NCBI GenBank assembly: GCA_965284315.1
Contig: OZ260072.1
Location: 2,418,001 to 2,482,000, forward strand
Length of the DNA: 64,000 nucleotides
Direction of reading: 5' to 3'
Origin: PCRC01 sp017848435
GTDB taxonomy: Bacteria > Pseudomonadota > Gammaproteobacteria > Burkholderiales > Burkholderiaceae_C
Below, piece after piece: positions 17,260 through 24,730 of the stretch. The notes under the pieces were generated by a model. The model worked only from the letters and a program-made list of their open reading frames with translations. It was not told where the DNA came from and made no database searches. Both the position numbers and the translations under genes were made by a program. Numbering within the stretch: the stretch's first letter is position 1; the number at the start of each line of letters is the position of its first letter.

Positions 17260-18033
17260 ATGAAACACCCACTTCTTGCAAGCCTGGGCGATGGCTACCC
17301 GACCTACCTCGAGCAGCACCACGACCACATCCTCAGAAAAGTCGATGGCATGTGGGACCAGCCGGAAGTCGACGACTACCTGAACGACCTGCTGATCGAC
17401 AAACGGGGTGGGCGAAAGGGCTTTGCACCCCAGGCGATCAGGGAGATCAACGCCTTGCGCGAGTTCAGGATGTTGGAGACGCTCAACGCGGCTGAAAGGA
17501 AAGAGGCCGCCATCCAGGCGCTGCGCGCGCGCGGCATTGCGCTCAACAGGCCTGGTTTTCTGCAGGCACTCGACGAAGGCAACCGTGAAGTCGTCGATTT
17601 GTTCATCCGCTCCAGTTTCGATGTCCACCAGAAAGACGACTTTGGCACCCCTCCGCTGCTGTTTGCCCTGAAGAAGGGGTACACCATCATCGCCAAAATT
17701 CTGCTCGGCGCAGGAGCTGACGTGAACGAGCGCGACGCACTGGGCCTGGTCCCGCTGCTGGTGGCGTGTGGCAAGGCCACGGTGGGCTACAAGGACGTGG
17801 CCGCCACCCTCATTCGCCGTGGCGCCTGTCTCAATGTGCGCGACGCGCTGGGCAACACGCCGCTGCTGCTGGCCATCACTGGCGGCGGTGTGGACATTGC
17901 CAAGCTGCTGGTCGAGAAGGGCGCCGACCCGAACTTCAAGACCCGTAAGCAGGAGACCCCGCTGACGCTGGCCGAAGCGGCCCACATGACCGACCTCGTG
18001 GACCTGTTGCTCAGCAAGGGGGCCACCCGCTGA
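17260..18033 (+). CDS. Ankyrin repeat protein
   Basis: This 257-residue protein has an N-terminal helical part of ~100 residues and then four to five ankyrin repeats. Consensus pieces are DFGTPPLLFALKKG, GADVNERDALGLVPLLVACG, LNVRDALGNTPLLLAITGG and GADPNFKTRKQETPLTLAEA. There is no signal peptide, so it probably acts in the cytosol as a binding partner. The N-terminal region (HHDHILRKVDGMWDQPEV) is unfamiliar. Divergent from the membrane-anchored gene at 16469. Confidence 0.85.
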   Translation: MKHPLLASLGDGYPTYLEQHHDHILRKVDGMWDQPEVDDYLNDLLIDKRGGRKGFAPQAIREINALREFRMLETLNAAERKEAAIQALRARGIALNRPGFLQALDEGNREVVDLFIRSSFDVHQKDDFGTPPLLFALKKGYTIIAKILLGAGADVNERDALGLVPLLVACGKATVGYKDVAATLIRRGACLNVRDALGNTPLLLAITGGGVDIAKLLVEKGADPNFKTRKQETPLTLAEAAHMTDLVDLLLSKGATR

Positions 18034-18054
18034 GTGCGGTTCGGCACACCCATG

Positions 18055-18092
18055 AAAAAGCCCGCAACCCTCCAGGAGGGTGCGGGCTTTTT
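18055..18092 (+). terminator. Rho-independent terminator between convergent genes
   Basis: AAAAAGCCCGCA and TGCGGGCTTTTT form a 12-base stem with an inner ACCCTCC-A-GGAGGGT extension. It lies 21 bases after the ankyrin gene and can serve the convergent repeat-protein gene too. Confidence 0.85.
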
Positions 18093-18125
18093 GACTTTTA
18101 CGGCCTCAACGGCCGTGGCGTGTCG

Positions 18126-20156
18126 TCAGAACAAGCGGCCGCCGAGCAGCCCACCGATCGGTCCCAGTGCCGAGGTGTCGGGCAATGCGGTGCCAGACAC
18201 CGGCAACAGCGAGGTGGGTGAGGCCAGGGCCGGTGCCAGATCACCCAAGGGCAGATCTCCGCCCGTCAGGCCGCCCAACAAGGTGGCCACACCGTCGGTG
18301 GCGTAGTCCACCTGCGTGTTCAACGAACCAAGGATGGCGCCGGTGGTGCCGTCGCCGAGCAACGGGTCCAGCAGGGAGGCGAGAGGGTCGCTCAGGCCGC
18401 CGGTCACCTGACCCACCAGGCTGTCCAGTGGGTCCAGCGCGTTGGTGTTGCTGGCCGCGAATTGCGCACCCAACAGCGGGCTGAGCAACTCGTTGCCAAG
18501 ATCGGTGACGGTGTTCACGGCGGAGTCCACGGGGTTCAGAATGCCGCTGAGCTGCAGGCTTTCCAGCAGGCCGCCGTCCAGGCCATCGGTCAGTTGGTCC
18601 ACCAGTTTGGAGGCCGGGTCCAGCAAGCCGTTGCCGGCGGTGGTGGTGTCGGTCGAGCCCAGGCCCAGCAGGTCGCGCAGGTTGCTGCCCGTGGTGTTGT
18701 CACCCAGCAGGTTGACCACGCCGTCGGTTGCAAAGTCCACCTGCGTGTCCAGCGTGTTCAGCACGCTGGCAACCGTGCCCTGGCCGAGCAACGGGTCCAG
18801 CAGGGAGGCCAGAGGGGCGCTCAGGCCATCGGTCACCTGGCCCACCAGGGCATCGGCCGGGTCCAGCGAGTTGGGGGTGGCGGGGTTGAAGGTCTGGCCC
18901 AGCAGCGGGGTGGTGAGGTTGTTGCCCAGGTTGGTCACTGTGCCCACCAAGGAGTCCACTGGCTCCAGCACACCGCCCAGGCCGGCACCGGCCAGCAGGC
19001 CACTGTCGAGACCGTCGGTGAGCTTGTCCACCAGGGCCGATGCGGGGTCCAGCAGGCCATTGCCGTTCGGTGTGGCGTCGGTGTTGGTGAGGCCCAGCAA
19101 CGAACCACCCGTGCCACCGCCCAGCAGCGTGGCCACGCCGTCGGTCAAGAAGTCCACTTGGGTGTTCAACGGGTTGATCAAGGAGGCCACCGTGCCCGCC
19201 CCGAGGCTGGGGTCCAGCGCGCCGCCCAACACATTGGCCAATGGTGCAGTCAGCTGGGCCACTGCGGTGTCTACCGGGTCCAGTGCGTTGGGGGTGTTGG
19301 GGTTGAACTGGTCACCCAACAGTGGCGCCAGTGCGCCGTTGCCAGCATTGGTGACCGAAGCCACGGCCGTGTCAACCACGGCCAGCACACCACCCACACC
19401 CGGCGCCGCCGCAGCGGGGGTGCCCAACGCGTTGGTGAGGTTGTTGGCCAGCGTGTTCGCAGGGTCCAGCAGGCCTTGTGCAGTGGTGCCAGGTGGGGTA
19501 GGGGGATTGGTGGGGGTTGTCGGTGTTGTAGGCGTCGTTGGGGTGGTCGGCGTGGTGGGGTTTGTGGGGGTCGTCGGATTGGTCGGCGTGGTGGGCGACT
19601 GGTTGTTGTTGCTGTCGTCGTCGTTGCCACGTGCGGCCAGGGCGCCGATCAAACCGCCCAGCGCCAGCGGCAGGAGCCAGCCTGCGCCTGCCGCTTCGCC
19701 GGCCGAGCCAGGTTTTTTGACAGCCAGGGTGGTGGCTTTGGCGACTTCTTCGGCGCCGTTGACGATCAGGTCGCCGGTCACCAGCTCTACCTGCAGTTGG
19801 TCGGCCACACCAGCCGCGCCGGGCTTCAGGCCCATCACGGCCTCGGTTCCGCCGGTGAAGGTGCCCGCCAGCGGCGTTTCGCCAGGCTGGCGGCCGGGCA
19901 GTACCACATTGGCAAAACCGTCTTTGGGCACAACCACGCGGTCGCCGGGCACCAGGGCTTGCTTGCCTTCCACCGGCAAGCGGGCGCCGTCGCGCACGAT
20001 CTGGGTGCCGGGTGAGGCTTCGGTGATCACACCCAGGCCGGCAGGCCCGCGGGCTGTGGTGCTCAGGTTGTCCAGCGATTGCTGGGTGTCAAACGGCTGG
20101 CTGACCTTGGCATCGGCCAGGAGTTGGTCGCTGGGGATCTCGTAGTTGCTTTGCAT
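18126..20156 (-). CDS. Large repeat protein: FecR-like N-terminus, membrane helix, Thr-Pro linker, three ~140-residue repeats
   Basis: The 676 residues divide as follows. Residues ~30-145 resemble a FecR-like beta domain (TQIVRDGARLPVEGKQALVPGDRV... a pattern also seen in cell-surface adhesin prefixes). Residues ~159-175 are a membrane helix. Residues 187-224 are a (TPT)n/NPTTP linker. Residues ~226-365, 366-508 and 509-641 are three diverged tandem repeats, each starting GLLDPA and containing LGDQFNPNTPN-, LDP-D-LVGQVT- and NTQVDFATDGV-like blocks. No signal peptide is obvious. Function unknown; an envelope-anchored structural or adhesin-like protein is the best guess. Third-position GC is kept, so it is not a spurious frame. 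Confidence 0.8.
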   Translation of the reverse strand: MQSNYEIPSDQLLADAKVSQPFDTQQSLDNLSTTARGPAGLGVITEASPGTQIVRDGARLPVEGKQALVPGDRVVVPKDGFANVVLPGRQPGETPLAGTFTGGTEAVMGLKPGAAGVADQLQVELVTGDLIVNGAEEVAKATTLAVKKPGSAGEAAGAGWLLPLALGGLIGALAARGNDDDSNNNQSPTTPTNPTTPTNPTTPTTPTTPTTPTTPTNPPTPPGTTAQGLLDPANTLANNLTNALGTPAAAAPGVGGVLAVVDTAVASVTNAGNGALAPLLGDQFNPNTPNALDPVDTAVAQLTAPLANVLGGALDPSLGAGTVASLINPLNTQVDFLTDGVATLLGGGTGGSLLGLTNTDATPNGNGLLDPASALVDKLTDGLDSGLLAGAGLGGVLEPVDSLVGTVTNLGNNLTTPLLGQTFNPATPNSLDPADALVGQVTDGLSAPLASLLDPLLGQGTVASVLNTLDTQVDFATDGVVNLLGDNTTGSNLRDLLGLGSTDTTTAGNGLLDPASKLVDQLTDGLDGGLLESLQLSGILNPVDSAVNTVTDLGNELLSPLLGAQFAASNTNALDPLDSLVGQVTGGLSDPLASLLDPLLGDGTTGAILGSLNTQVDYATDGVATLLGGLTGGDLPLGDLAPALASPTSLLPVSGTALPDTSALGPIGGLLGGRLF
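18234..19481 (-). repeat. Three tandem ~0.4-kb coding repeats
   Basis: Three units of about 420, 429 and 399 bases, at 19062-19481, 18633-19061 and 18234-18632, encode the protein repeats above. Units 2 and 3 are closest: both begin GNGLLDPAS-LVD-LTDGLD and share GLS-PLASLLDPLLG. The first is more diverged. This is a gene-internal tandem duplication, not a mobile element. Confidence 0.8.
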
Positions 20157-20488
20157 TTGAAAGTACCTGGTTTCTTGGGTTCGTTGATCGCACCACCGGA
20201 TAAACCGATGGACTTAAAAGCATTTTTTGCTCTGAGCGATACGTTAACCAAGGTACTAGCTGTTTGTGACAATTTGTATTAACCCTAACGTGAAGTATTT
20301 GACAAATCCAAGCCCAATTGAGCGGTTTGCGCGTTGAAGAGAGGGCGGTGCGCGGCGTCAGCGTGGTTTGCAGGCGACTCTTGGGTGGGGTTGGCTACTG
20401 CGCCCCAGCTGCGACTTAAGTAGCCTACGTTTTGGGGCCTGCAAAACGACAAAAGGGTCAGCACTTGCGTGCTGACCCTTGTCAATAT
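20157..20488. other. Gene-free region between the repeat-protein gene and tRNA-Asn
   Basis: About 330 bases upstream of the minus-strand repeat-protein gene. The part at 20180-20290 is AT-richer than its surroundings and presumably holds that gene's promoter and leader, but I cannot fix -35/-10 boxes. The end near 20449-20480 is the tRNA terminator. I see no coding signal here. Confidence 0.6.
20449..20480 (-). terminator. Terminator downstream of tRNA-Asn
   Basis: AAGGGTCAGCAC-TTGC-GTGCTGACCCTT is a perfect 12-base-pair stem. Read on the minus strand it begins eight bases after the encoded CCA end of the tRNA and is followed by TTTTGTC, so it fits as the tRNA transcript's terminator. Confidence 0.8.
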
Positions 20489-20564
20489 TGGCTCCTCGAC
20501 CTGGGCTCGAACCAGGGACCTACGGATTAACAGTCCGGCGCTCTACCGACTGAGCTATCGAGGA
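20489..20564 (-). tRNA. tRNA-Asn (anticodon GTT)
   Basis: On the minus strand the 76-base gene starts TCCTCGATAGCTCAGTCGGT. The acceptor pairs TCCTCGA with TCGAGGA, the anticodon loop is CTGTTAA (GTT, Asn), the T arm has GGTTCGAGCC, the discriminator is G and CCA is encoded in the genome. Confidence 0.97.
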
Positions 20565-20600
20565 ACAAGCCTCAAATTATAGCGTGGTTTTTTGCGTTTT

Positions 20601-22766
20601 TTACAGAGTGGCTTGAAACGTGAGTCGGATTGTGCGGGGAGCGCCTGGGAACAGGTAAGCGTGGCTGAACTGGTAGGGGGATTCCTTGAAGTAGCGGCGG
20701 TCGAACAGGTTGTCGACGCCGAGTGTCCAGGTGGTGGGTGTGCCCTGCAGGCGGGTGCTGTAACGCAAGGCCGTGTCCACGCGGGTCCAGCCGGGGATGC
20801 TGACGGAACCGTCGGGCAGGGCGCTGCGTTGGGCTTCGTGCGACACATGGCCGTGCAGGCTCAGGCCGGGGACGGCGGTGATGCGGTAGTCGGCCTGGGC
20901 GCGGACGATGGTGTCGGGCACGTTGACCGGGCGTTTGCCGTTGATGCTGGCGGTGGCGCTGCCCTGGCGCTCGGCGTCAATCACCGTCAGGCCGGCGTTG
21001 AAGGACCAGGGGCCGGTTTGGGTGGCGGCGTTGAGTTCCAGCCCGCGGTGCCGGGCGTCGCCGTCGGCCTGGCGGGTGCAGGAGTTGTTGACGTCGCAGC
21101 TGCCAACGTCGGCAAACAGGGGCCGCGTGATGCTGAAGAGCGCGGCGCTCCAGCGCAGTGCGTCCAGCTCGCCTTTGAGGCCAACCTCGCTTTGCCGGCT
21201 TTTGAGGGCGGGCAGGGCCTGGCCCTGGTTGGTGTAACGGGCGCGGCCCGGTGCCACTTCCGATTCAACACCCTGGCCGTAGCTGGCGTAGGCCATGTGG
21301 GTGGGCGTCAGCTGGTAGCTGGCGGCCAGCCAGGGGGTGGTGATGTTGCGGCTGTAGTGGGTGGCGCGGGAGCCATTGGTGCGCACGCTGTCGCGGGTGA
21401 GCTGGGTGTAGCGCAGGCCGAGCCAGGTGGTGAAGCGGTTGCTCCAGGCGATGGCGTCAAAGGCCGAGAACTCGGTGCTGCGTTCGCTGCGGTTGGTGTT
21501 CTCGTCGGTCAGCTCGGGTGCGGGGTCGAACACAGGGACGGTGGCGAGGTTGCCGGTGCCGACGTAGTTGTAGGCCTGGCGTCCAAAACGGTCACGGGTG
21601 CGGCTGCTGAGCAGGCCAAAACCGAGTTCGTGTTTGACGCTGCCGGTTTCGAGACGGCCTTTGAGTTGCAGTTGCGCGGCGTTCAGTGTGCGGCGCTCGC
21701 CCTCGCTTCGGAAGTCGTAGAGGTCGTAGTCGCCGTTGGGGGTGAAGCGGTCGCAGTAGTCAAACGGGCCGTTGAAGCAGTCGCCGCCAAAGGGGAAGGC
21801 GGTGCGGTCGTCTGACTTCAAACGCTGTGTGCCGGCCTGTGCCGACCAGCGCCATTCGCGGTTCAGCGCCTGCTCGAACTTGACGGTGCCGGTCAGCCCT
21901 TCCAGCACCACCGGCAAAGACCATGGCTGGTTGTTGAGGTTCAGCCGCGGGTCGGGCGAGGGCAGGGTGTTGCCGGTGAGGCTGAGGCCGGGGGCGCTGC
22001 GCTGGGAACGGCGTGAGTACTCCAGTTCGGTCTCCAGCACCGCGTCGCGGCTCAAGCGCCAGTCGAGCGCGGCGGCGAGCAGGCGGCGGGAACCGTCGAG
22101 GTCGCGCACGTAGCTGCCGATGTCTTCGCCGGCGGCGTTGATGCGGTAGCCAAAGGCCTTGTTTTCGCCAAAGCGGCCACCCAGGTCCACGCTGGCGAGC
22201 GCGCCGCCATGGTTGCTCGTTTCCAGCCGGATACTGCGCAGATCGTTCTCGGTGGGCCGCTTCACCACGTAGTTCACCAGCCCGCCAGGGGCGCTGGTGC
22301 CGGCCTGGATGCCGCTGGTGCCGCGCAGGATTTCCACCCGCGCTTTGTTGTCGAGCGGCACGGTGCTTTCCGCGCTGATGGGCAGGCCTTCGCGGCGGTA
22401 GTTGTACTTGTTGTCGAGCACAAAGCCGCGCACGGTGACGTAGTCCCAGTAACCCTGGGCGTTGTAGGCGTCGCTGACCGAGGCGTCGAACTTCACCAGG
22501 TCGGCCAGACGGCGGGCGCCGGTGGCTTCGATCTGCTGTGCGTCGATCAGCGTGGCGCTGACCGGGGTGCGCGACAGTGGCACATCGCCCAGGCCCAGCA
22601 CATCGGCCACCGGGGTGGCGCTGCGTTCGTTCACCACCACCGGTTTGAGCGTGGCTTCGGCGGTTTGTGCCCAGGCGCCAGGCGCTATAAAAGATATAGC
22701 TATGGCGCAAGGTTTCACTAAGGCTTGAGCCCGATTCTTTTTAAATTTTATGGATTTTGATGCCAT
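20601..22766 (-). CDS. TonB-dependent outer-membrane receptor, probably thiamin-related
   Basis: This 721-residue protein has a signal peptide ending about GAWA (residue 33), a plug domain (VSATLIDAQQIEATGARRLADL, VTVRGFVLDNKYNYRREGL, VEILRGTSGIQAGTSAPGG) and a 22-strand barrel ending in LTFQATL. Family annotation would normally be siderophore receptor. A TPP riboswitch lies about 100 bases upstream on the same strand, so regulation by thiamin pyrophosphate points to uptake of thiamin, a precursor or a thiamin-like compound rather than iron. Most of the signal peptide (residues ~8-29) is encoded by a copy of the dispersed repeat (22681-22745). Confidence 0.92.
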   Translation of the reverse strand: MASKSIKFKKNRAQALVKPCAIAISFIAPGAWAQTAEATLKPVVVNERSATPVADVLGLGDVPLSRTPVSATLIDAQQIEATGARRLADLVKFDASVSDAYNAQGYWDYVTVRGFVLDNKYNYRREGLPISAESTVPLDNKARVEILRGTSGIQAGTSAPGGLVNYVVKRPTENDLRSIRLETSNHGGALASVDLGGRFGENKAFGYRINAAGEDIGSYVRDLDGSRRLLAAALDWRLSRDAVLETELEYSRRSQRSAPGLSLTGNTLPSPDPRLNLNNQPWSLPVVLEGLTGTVKFEQALNREWRWSAQAGTQRLKSDDRTAFPFGGDCFNGPFDYCDRFTPNGDYDLYDFRSEGERRTLNAAQLQLKGRLETGSVKHELGFGLLSSRTRDRFGRQAYNYVGTGNLATVPVFDPAPELTDENTNRSERSTEFSAFDAIAWSNRFTTWLGLRYTQLTRDSVRTNGSRATHYSRNITTPWLAASYQLTPTHMAYASYGQGVESEVAPGRARYTNQGQALPALKSRQSEVGLKGELDALRWSAALFSITRPLFADVGSCDVNNSCTRQADGDARHRGLELNAATQTGPWSFNAGLTVIDAERQGSATASINGKRPVNVPDTIVRAQADYRITAVPGLSLHGHVSHEAQRSALPDGSVSIPGWTRVDTALRYSTRLQGTPTTWTLGVDNLFDRRYFKESPYQFSHAYLFPGAPRTIRLTFQATL
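22681..22745 (-). repeat. Copy of dispersed ~60-bp repeat encoding a signal peptide
   Basis: On the minus strand: AAAAAGAATCGGGCTC, AAGCCTTAGTGAAACCTTGC, then CATAGCTATATCTTTTATAG. The middle word matches the copy at 49274 base for base and the copy at 25983 with one to two changes. It is read in frame as NRAQALVKPCAIAISFIAP of the receptor's signal peptide. Confidence 0.8.
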
Positions 22767-22863
22767 AACGTCTTTCTGAACGTCACAGCAGGTCGGCCTG
22801 CCGGATCATGGGGGCCGTTTGAGATGCCGTCTGCAAGACAGACGCACGGCCCGATCCAAAACA

Positions 22864-22957
22864 ATGCTTCCCTGCGCGAGGATTACCTCAATCAGGTTCA
22901 AAGGGACTCTCTCAGTCTTGTGGCGCCTCACGGCCCCACGCAACACCCCCAGCGACC
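22864..22957 (-). promoter_or_regulatory. TPP riboswitch (thi box)
   Basis: Read on the minus strand, all conserved thi-box words are present in order: GGGGGTG (22944-22950), CTGAGA (22910-22915), ACCTGA (22892-22897), GGTAAT (22882-22887) and CGCAGGGAAGC (22866-22876). These form the pyrimidine- and pyrophosphate-sensing arms of the aptamer. The receptor ATG is 99 bases downstream. A stem between GGGCCGT and ACGGCCC at 22811-22847 is a candidate expression platform; whether control is by termination or by ribosome-site masking cannot be read with certainty. Confidence 0.93.
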
Positions 22958-23054
22958 TTCGCGTTGCGGCGAAGGTGCTGTATTTTAGCTGGGTGCAAGG
23001 GGTGTTGCGCCGGTCAACAGGTGGCGCTGTGCTGCCTAAAGCACGTGCCCTTGC

Positions 23055-23144
23055 ATGGCCCCAGGGCGCGTTGTCGACAAGCCCATCAACCCCGGCGACC
23101 TGAAAGACAAGCGCTTGCGCCAGGCCTTTGAGAACTGGGTTTGA
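23055..23144 (+). pseudogene. 29-codon frame, possible gene remnant or small protein
   Basis: ATG at 23055 opens a short frame (MAPGRVVDKPINPGDLKDKR..., ending QAFENWV) with the look of a natural protein C-terminus: charged, helix-like and with a normal end. It follows a stop at 23037-23039 and has no good ribosome site. It could be the tail of a deleted gene or a genuine small protein. A terminator starts 10 bases after its stop. I do not recognise a family. Confidence 0.3.
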
Positions 23145-23153
23145 TGTGCCCAT

Positions 23154-23180
23154 GAAAAAAGCCCGCATGCTGCGGGCTTT
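23154..23180 (-). terminator. Terminator after ferredoxin reductase
   Basis: GCCCGCA-TGC-TGCGGGC forms a 7-pair stem; on the minus strand it is followed by six T residues. It lies 18 bases after the stop of the ferredoxin-NADP reductase gene. Confidence 0.8.
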
Positions 23181-23197
23181 GTGTGGGCAGGTCTGGT

Positions 23198-24301
23198 TCA
23201 GTCGAACACCGGCGATTCCACGCCCAGCACCTTGTGCAGCTTGGGGCTGGTGGTGGTGTACTGCAGGTGAATCTTGCCTTTCTCAGGGAAGATCATGGCG
23301 GCGGCGGCAAAGGCAGCCAGCGCGCATTCGTGGAAGCCGCTCAGGATGAGCTTCTTCTTGCCGGGGTAAGTGTTGATGTCGCCCACCGCAAAAATGCCGG
23401 GGATGTTGGTGGAGAACTTCTCGGTGTCCACCACCAGTTGCTTGCGCTCGATCTGCAGGCCCCAGTCGGCGATCGGGCCGAGCTTGGGGGAAAGGCCGAA
23501 GAACACCAGCAGCACGTCGAGCGGGACCACGCGGGTCACGCCGTCAGCGCCGGTGACTTTCACGCCCACCAGCTTGCCGTCGCGCACGTCAATGCCGGTG
23601 ATCTGGCCAACGATGAACTGCATCTCGTGCTGGTCGCACAGATCCTTCATTTTGGCCACGCTGGCCGGCGCGGCCTTGAAGCCGTCGCGGCGGTGGATCA
23701 GGATCACGCTCTCGGCCTTGTTCGGGCCGTCGTTGACGAAGTTCAGCGTCCAGTCGAGCGCCGAATCGCCGCCGCCGACCACCACCAGGTTCTTGCCAGC
23801 GAAATCTGCTGGGTTCTTCACGCGGTAGTGCAGCTGCGTGCCATCGAACGCGTCCAGGCCATCCACCTTCAGCGTGCGCGGCTCGAATGCGCCCACACCA
23901 CCGGCGATGAAGATGGTCTTGGTCAGAAACTGCGTGCCCTTGGAGGTTTCCACAAAGAAACGGCCATCGTCCTGTTTCTGCACGGTGGTCACGGTCTGGC
24001 CCAGGTGGAAGGTCGCGCCGAAAGGCTCGATCTGCTTGAGCAGTGCGTCGGTCAGCTCTTGGCCGGTGCAGACCGGGATGGCCGGGATGTCGTAGATGGG
24101 CTTGTCAGGGTAGAGCTCGACCGGTTGGCCGCCAGGGTAGGCCAGCGCGTCAATGACGTGGGCCTTGATCTCGAGCAGGCCGAGTTCGAACACCTGAAAC
24201 AGACCCACCGGGCCGGCACCGACGATGACGGCATCGACTTCCAGCGGGCCGTCGTGGGCATGGGCGGTGGTAACCACTGCGTCGTTCAATTGAGGTTCCA
24301 T
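23198..24301 (-). CDS. Ferredoxin-NADP reductase, thioredoxin-reductase-like type
   Basis: This 367-residue flavoprotein transfers electrons between NADPH and ferredoxin. It has an FAD-binding GAGPVGLFQ near residue 30, the NADPH-binding VVGGGDSALDW near residue 165 and the C-terminal FAD motif GIFAVGDINTYPGKKKLILSGFHE. There is no CxxC redox pair, which separates it from thioredoxin reductases and fits the FNR type 2 family, although it is longer at both ends. It lies just after fdxA (34 bases), so the two are a natural donor-acceptor pair, probably read through from the cys operon. Confidence 0.9.
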   Translation of the reverse strand: MEPQLNDAVVTTAHAHDGPLEVDAVIVGAGPVGLFQVFELGLLEIKAHVIDALAYPGGQPVELYPDKPIYDIPAIPVCTGQELTDALLKQIEPFGATFHLGQTVTTVQKQDDGRFFVETSKGTQFLTKTIFIAGGVGAFEPRTLKVDGLDAFDGTQLHYRVKNPADFAGKNLVVVGGGDSALDWTLNFVNDGPNKAESVILIHRRDGFKAAPASVAKMKDLCDQHEMQFIVGQITGIDVRDGKLVGVKVTGADGVTRVVPLDVLLVFFGLSPKLGPIADWGLQIERKQLVVDTEKFSTNIPGIFAVGDINTYPGKKKLILSGFHECALAAFAAAAMIFPEKGKIHLQYTTTSPKLHKVLGVESPVFD

Positions 24302-24335
24302 GGTGATGGGCTAAAAATGAGGGGTGGGTGGGCGC

Positions 24336-24662
24336 TCAGCGCACCAGTTCCGACAGCTTGTCGGTTTTGTCTTTCCAGTCGTCGGCGTCCGGCAGCGGCG
24401 TCTTGCGCTTGGTGATGCTGGGCCAGCCCACGCGGGTGAGTTCCACGTTGAGCTTGATCATGTGTTGCTGGTCAGCCGGCACGTCTTCTTCGGCGTAGAT
24501 CGCGTTGACCGGGCACTCGGGGATGCAGACCGCGCAGTCGATGCACTCGTCGGGGTCGATGGTCAGGAAGTTCGGGCCTTCGCGGAAACAGTCGACGGGG
24601 CACACGTCCACACAGTCGGTGTATTTGCAGCGGATGCAGGCTTCGGTGACAACGTGGGTCAT
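24336..24662 (-). CDS. fdxA: Ferredoxin FdxA (7Fe, two clusters)
   Basis: This 108-residue ferredoxin has two cluster motifs, CIRCKYTDCVDVCPVDCF and CIDCAVCIPECPVNAI, and the C-terminal extension of the Azotobacter FdI/FdxA group. The first motif's extra residues fit one 3Fe-4S and one 4Fe-4S cluster. It is 69 bases after cysN on the same strand and next to its likely reductase. A role as electron donor to sulfite reductase or APS reductase is inferred from this position. Confidence 0.95.
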   Translation of the reverse strand: MTHVVTEACIRCKYTDCVDVCPVDCFREGPNFLTIDPDECIDCAVCIPECPVNAIYAEEDVPADQQHMIKLNVELTRVGWPSITKRKTPLPDADDWKDKTDKLSELVR

Positions 24663-24730
24663 GTTTGACTCGGTGTAAAAGTGAAAACAGGCGTGCGCGG
24701 CAATCCGCGTAAACCCTCTATTTTAAGCGT

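Larger units (their letters stand above)
22767..23197. other. Gene-poor region upstream of the receptor
   Basis: This 431-base gap holds, from left to right: the receptor's leader with a possible hairpin (GGGCCGT near 22841 pairing with ACGGCCC near 22811), the TPP riboswitch (22864-22957), a second hairpin just upstream of it (ACCTTCGC...GCGAAGGT, 22955-22976), a 29-codon frame on plus (23055-23144) and a terminator (23154-23180). The receptor promoter should lie around 22980-23050. Confidence 0.7.

Noticed and set aside
18234..19481. Tandem repeats as a CRISPR array or satellite
   Set aside because: Units are ~400 bases, in frame with a protein and diverged, without short conserved repeats and unique spacers.
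18462..20015. Long open frame on plus strand opposite the repeat protein
   Set aside because: Its translation is Gln/Val/Gly-rich with no domain; it arises from the GC-rich repeats on the minus strand, which has the FecR-like domain and a normal start.
22864..22957. Cobalamin riboswitch for the TonB receptor
   Set aside because: TonB receptors with cobalamin control are common, but the words CTGAGA, ACCTGA and CGCAGGGAA are thi-box signatures and the B12-box is absent.
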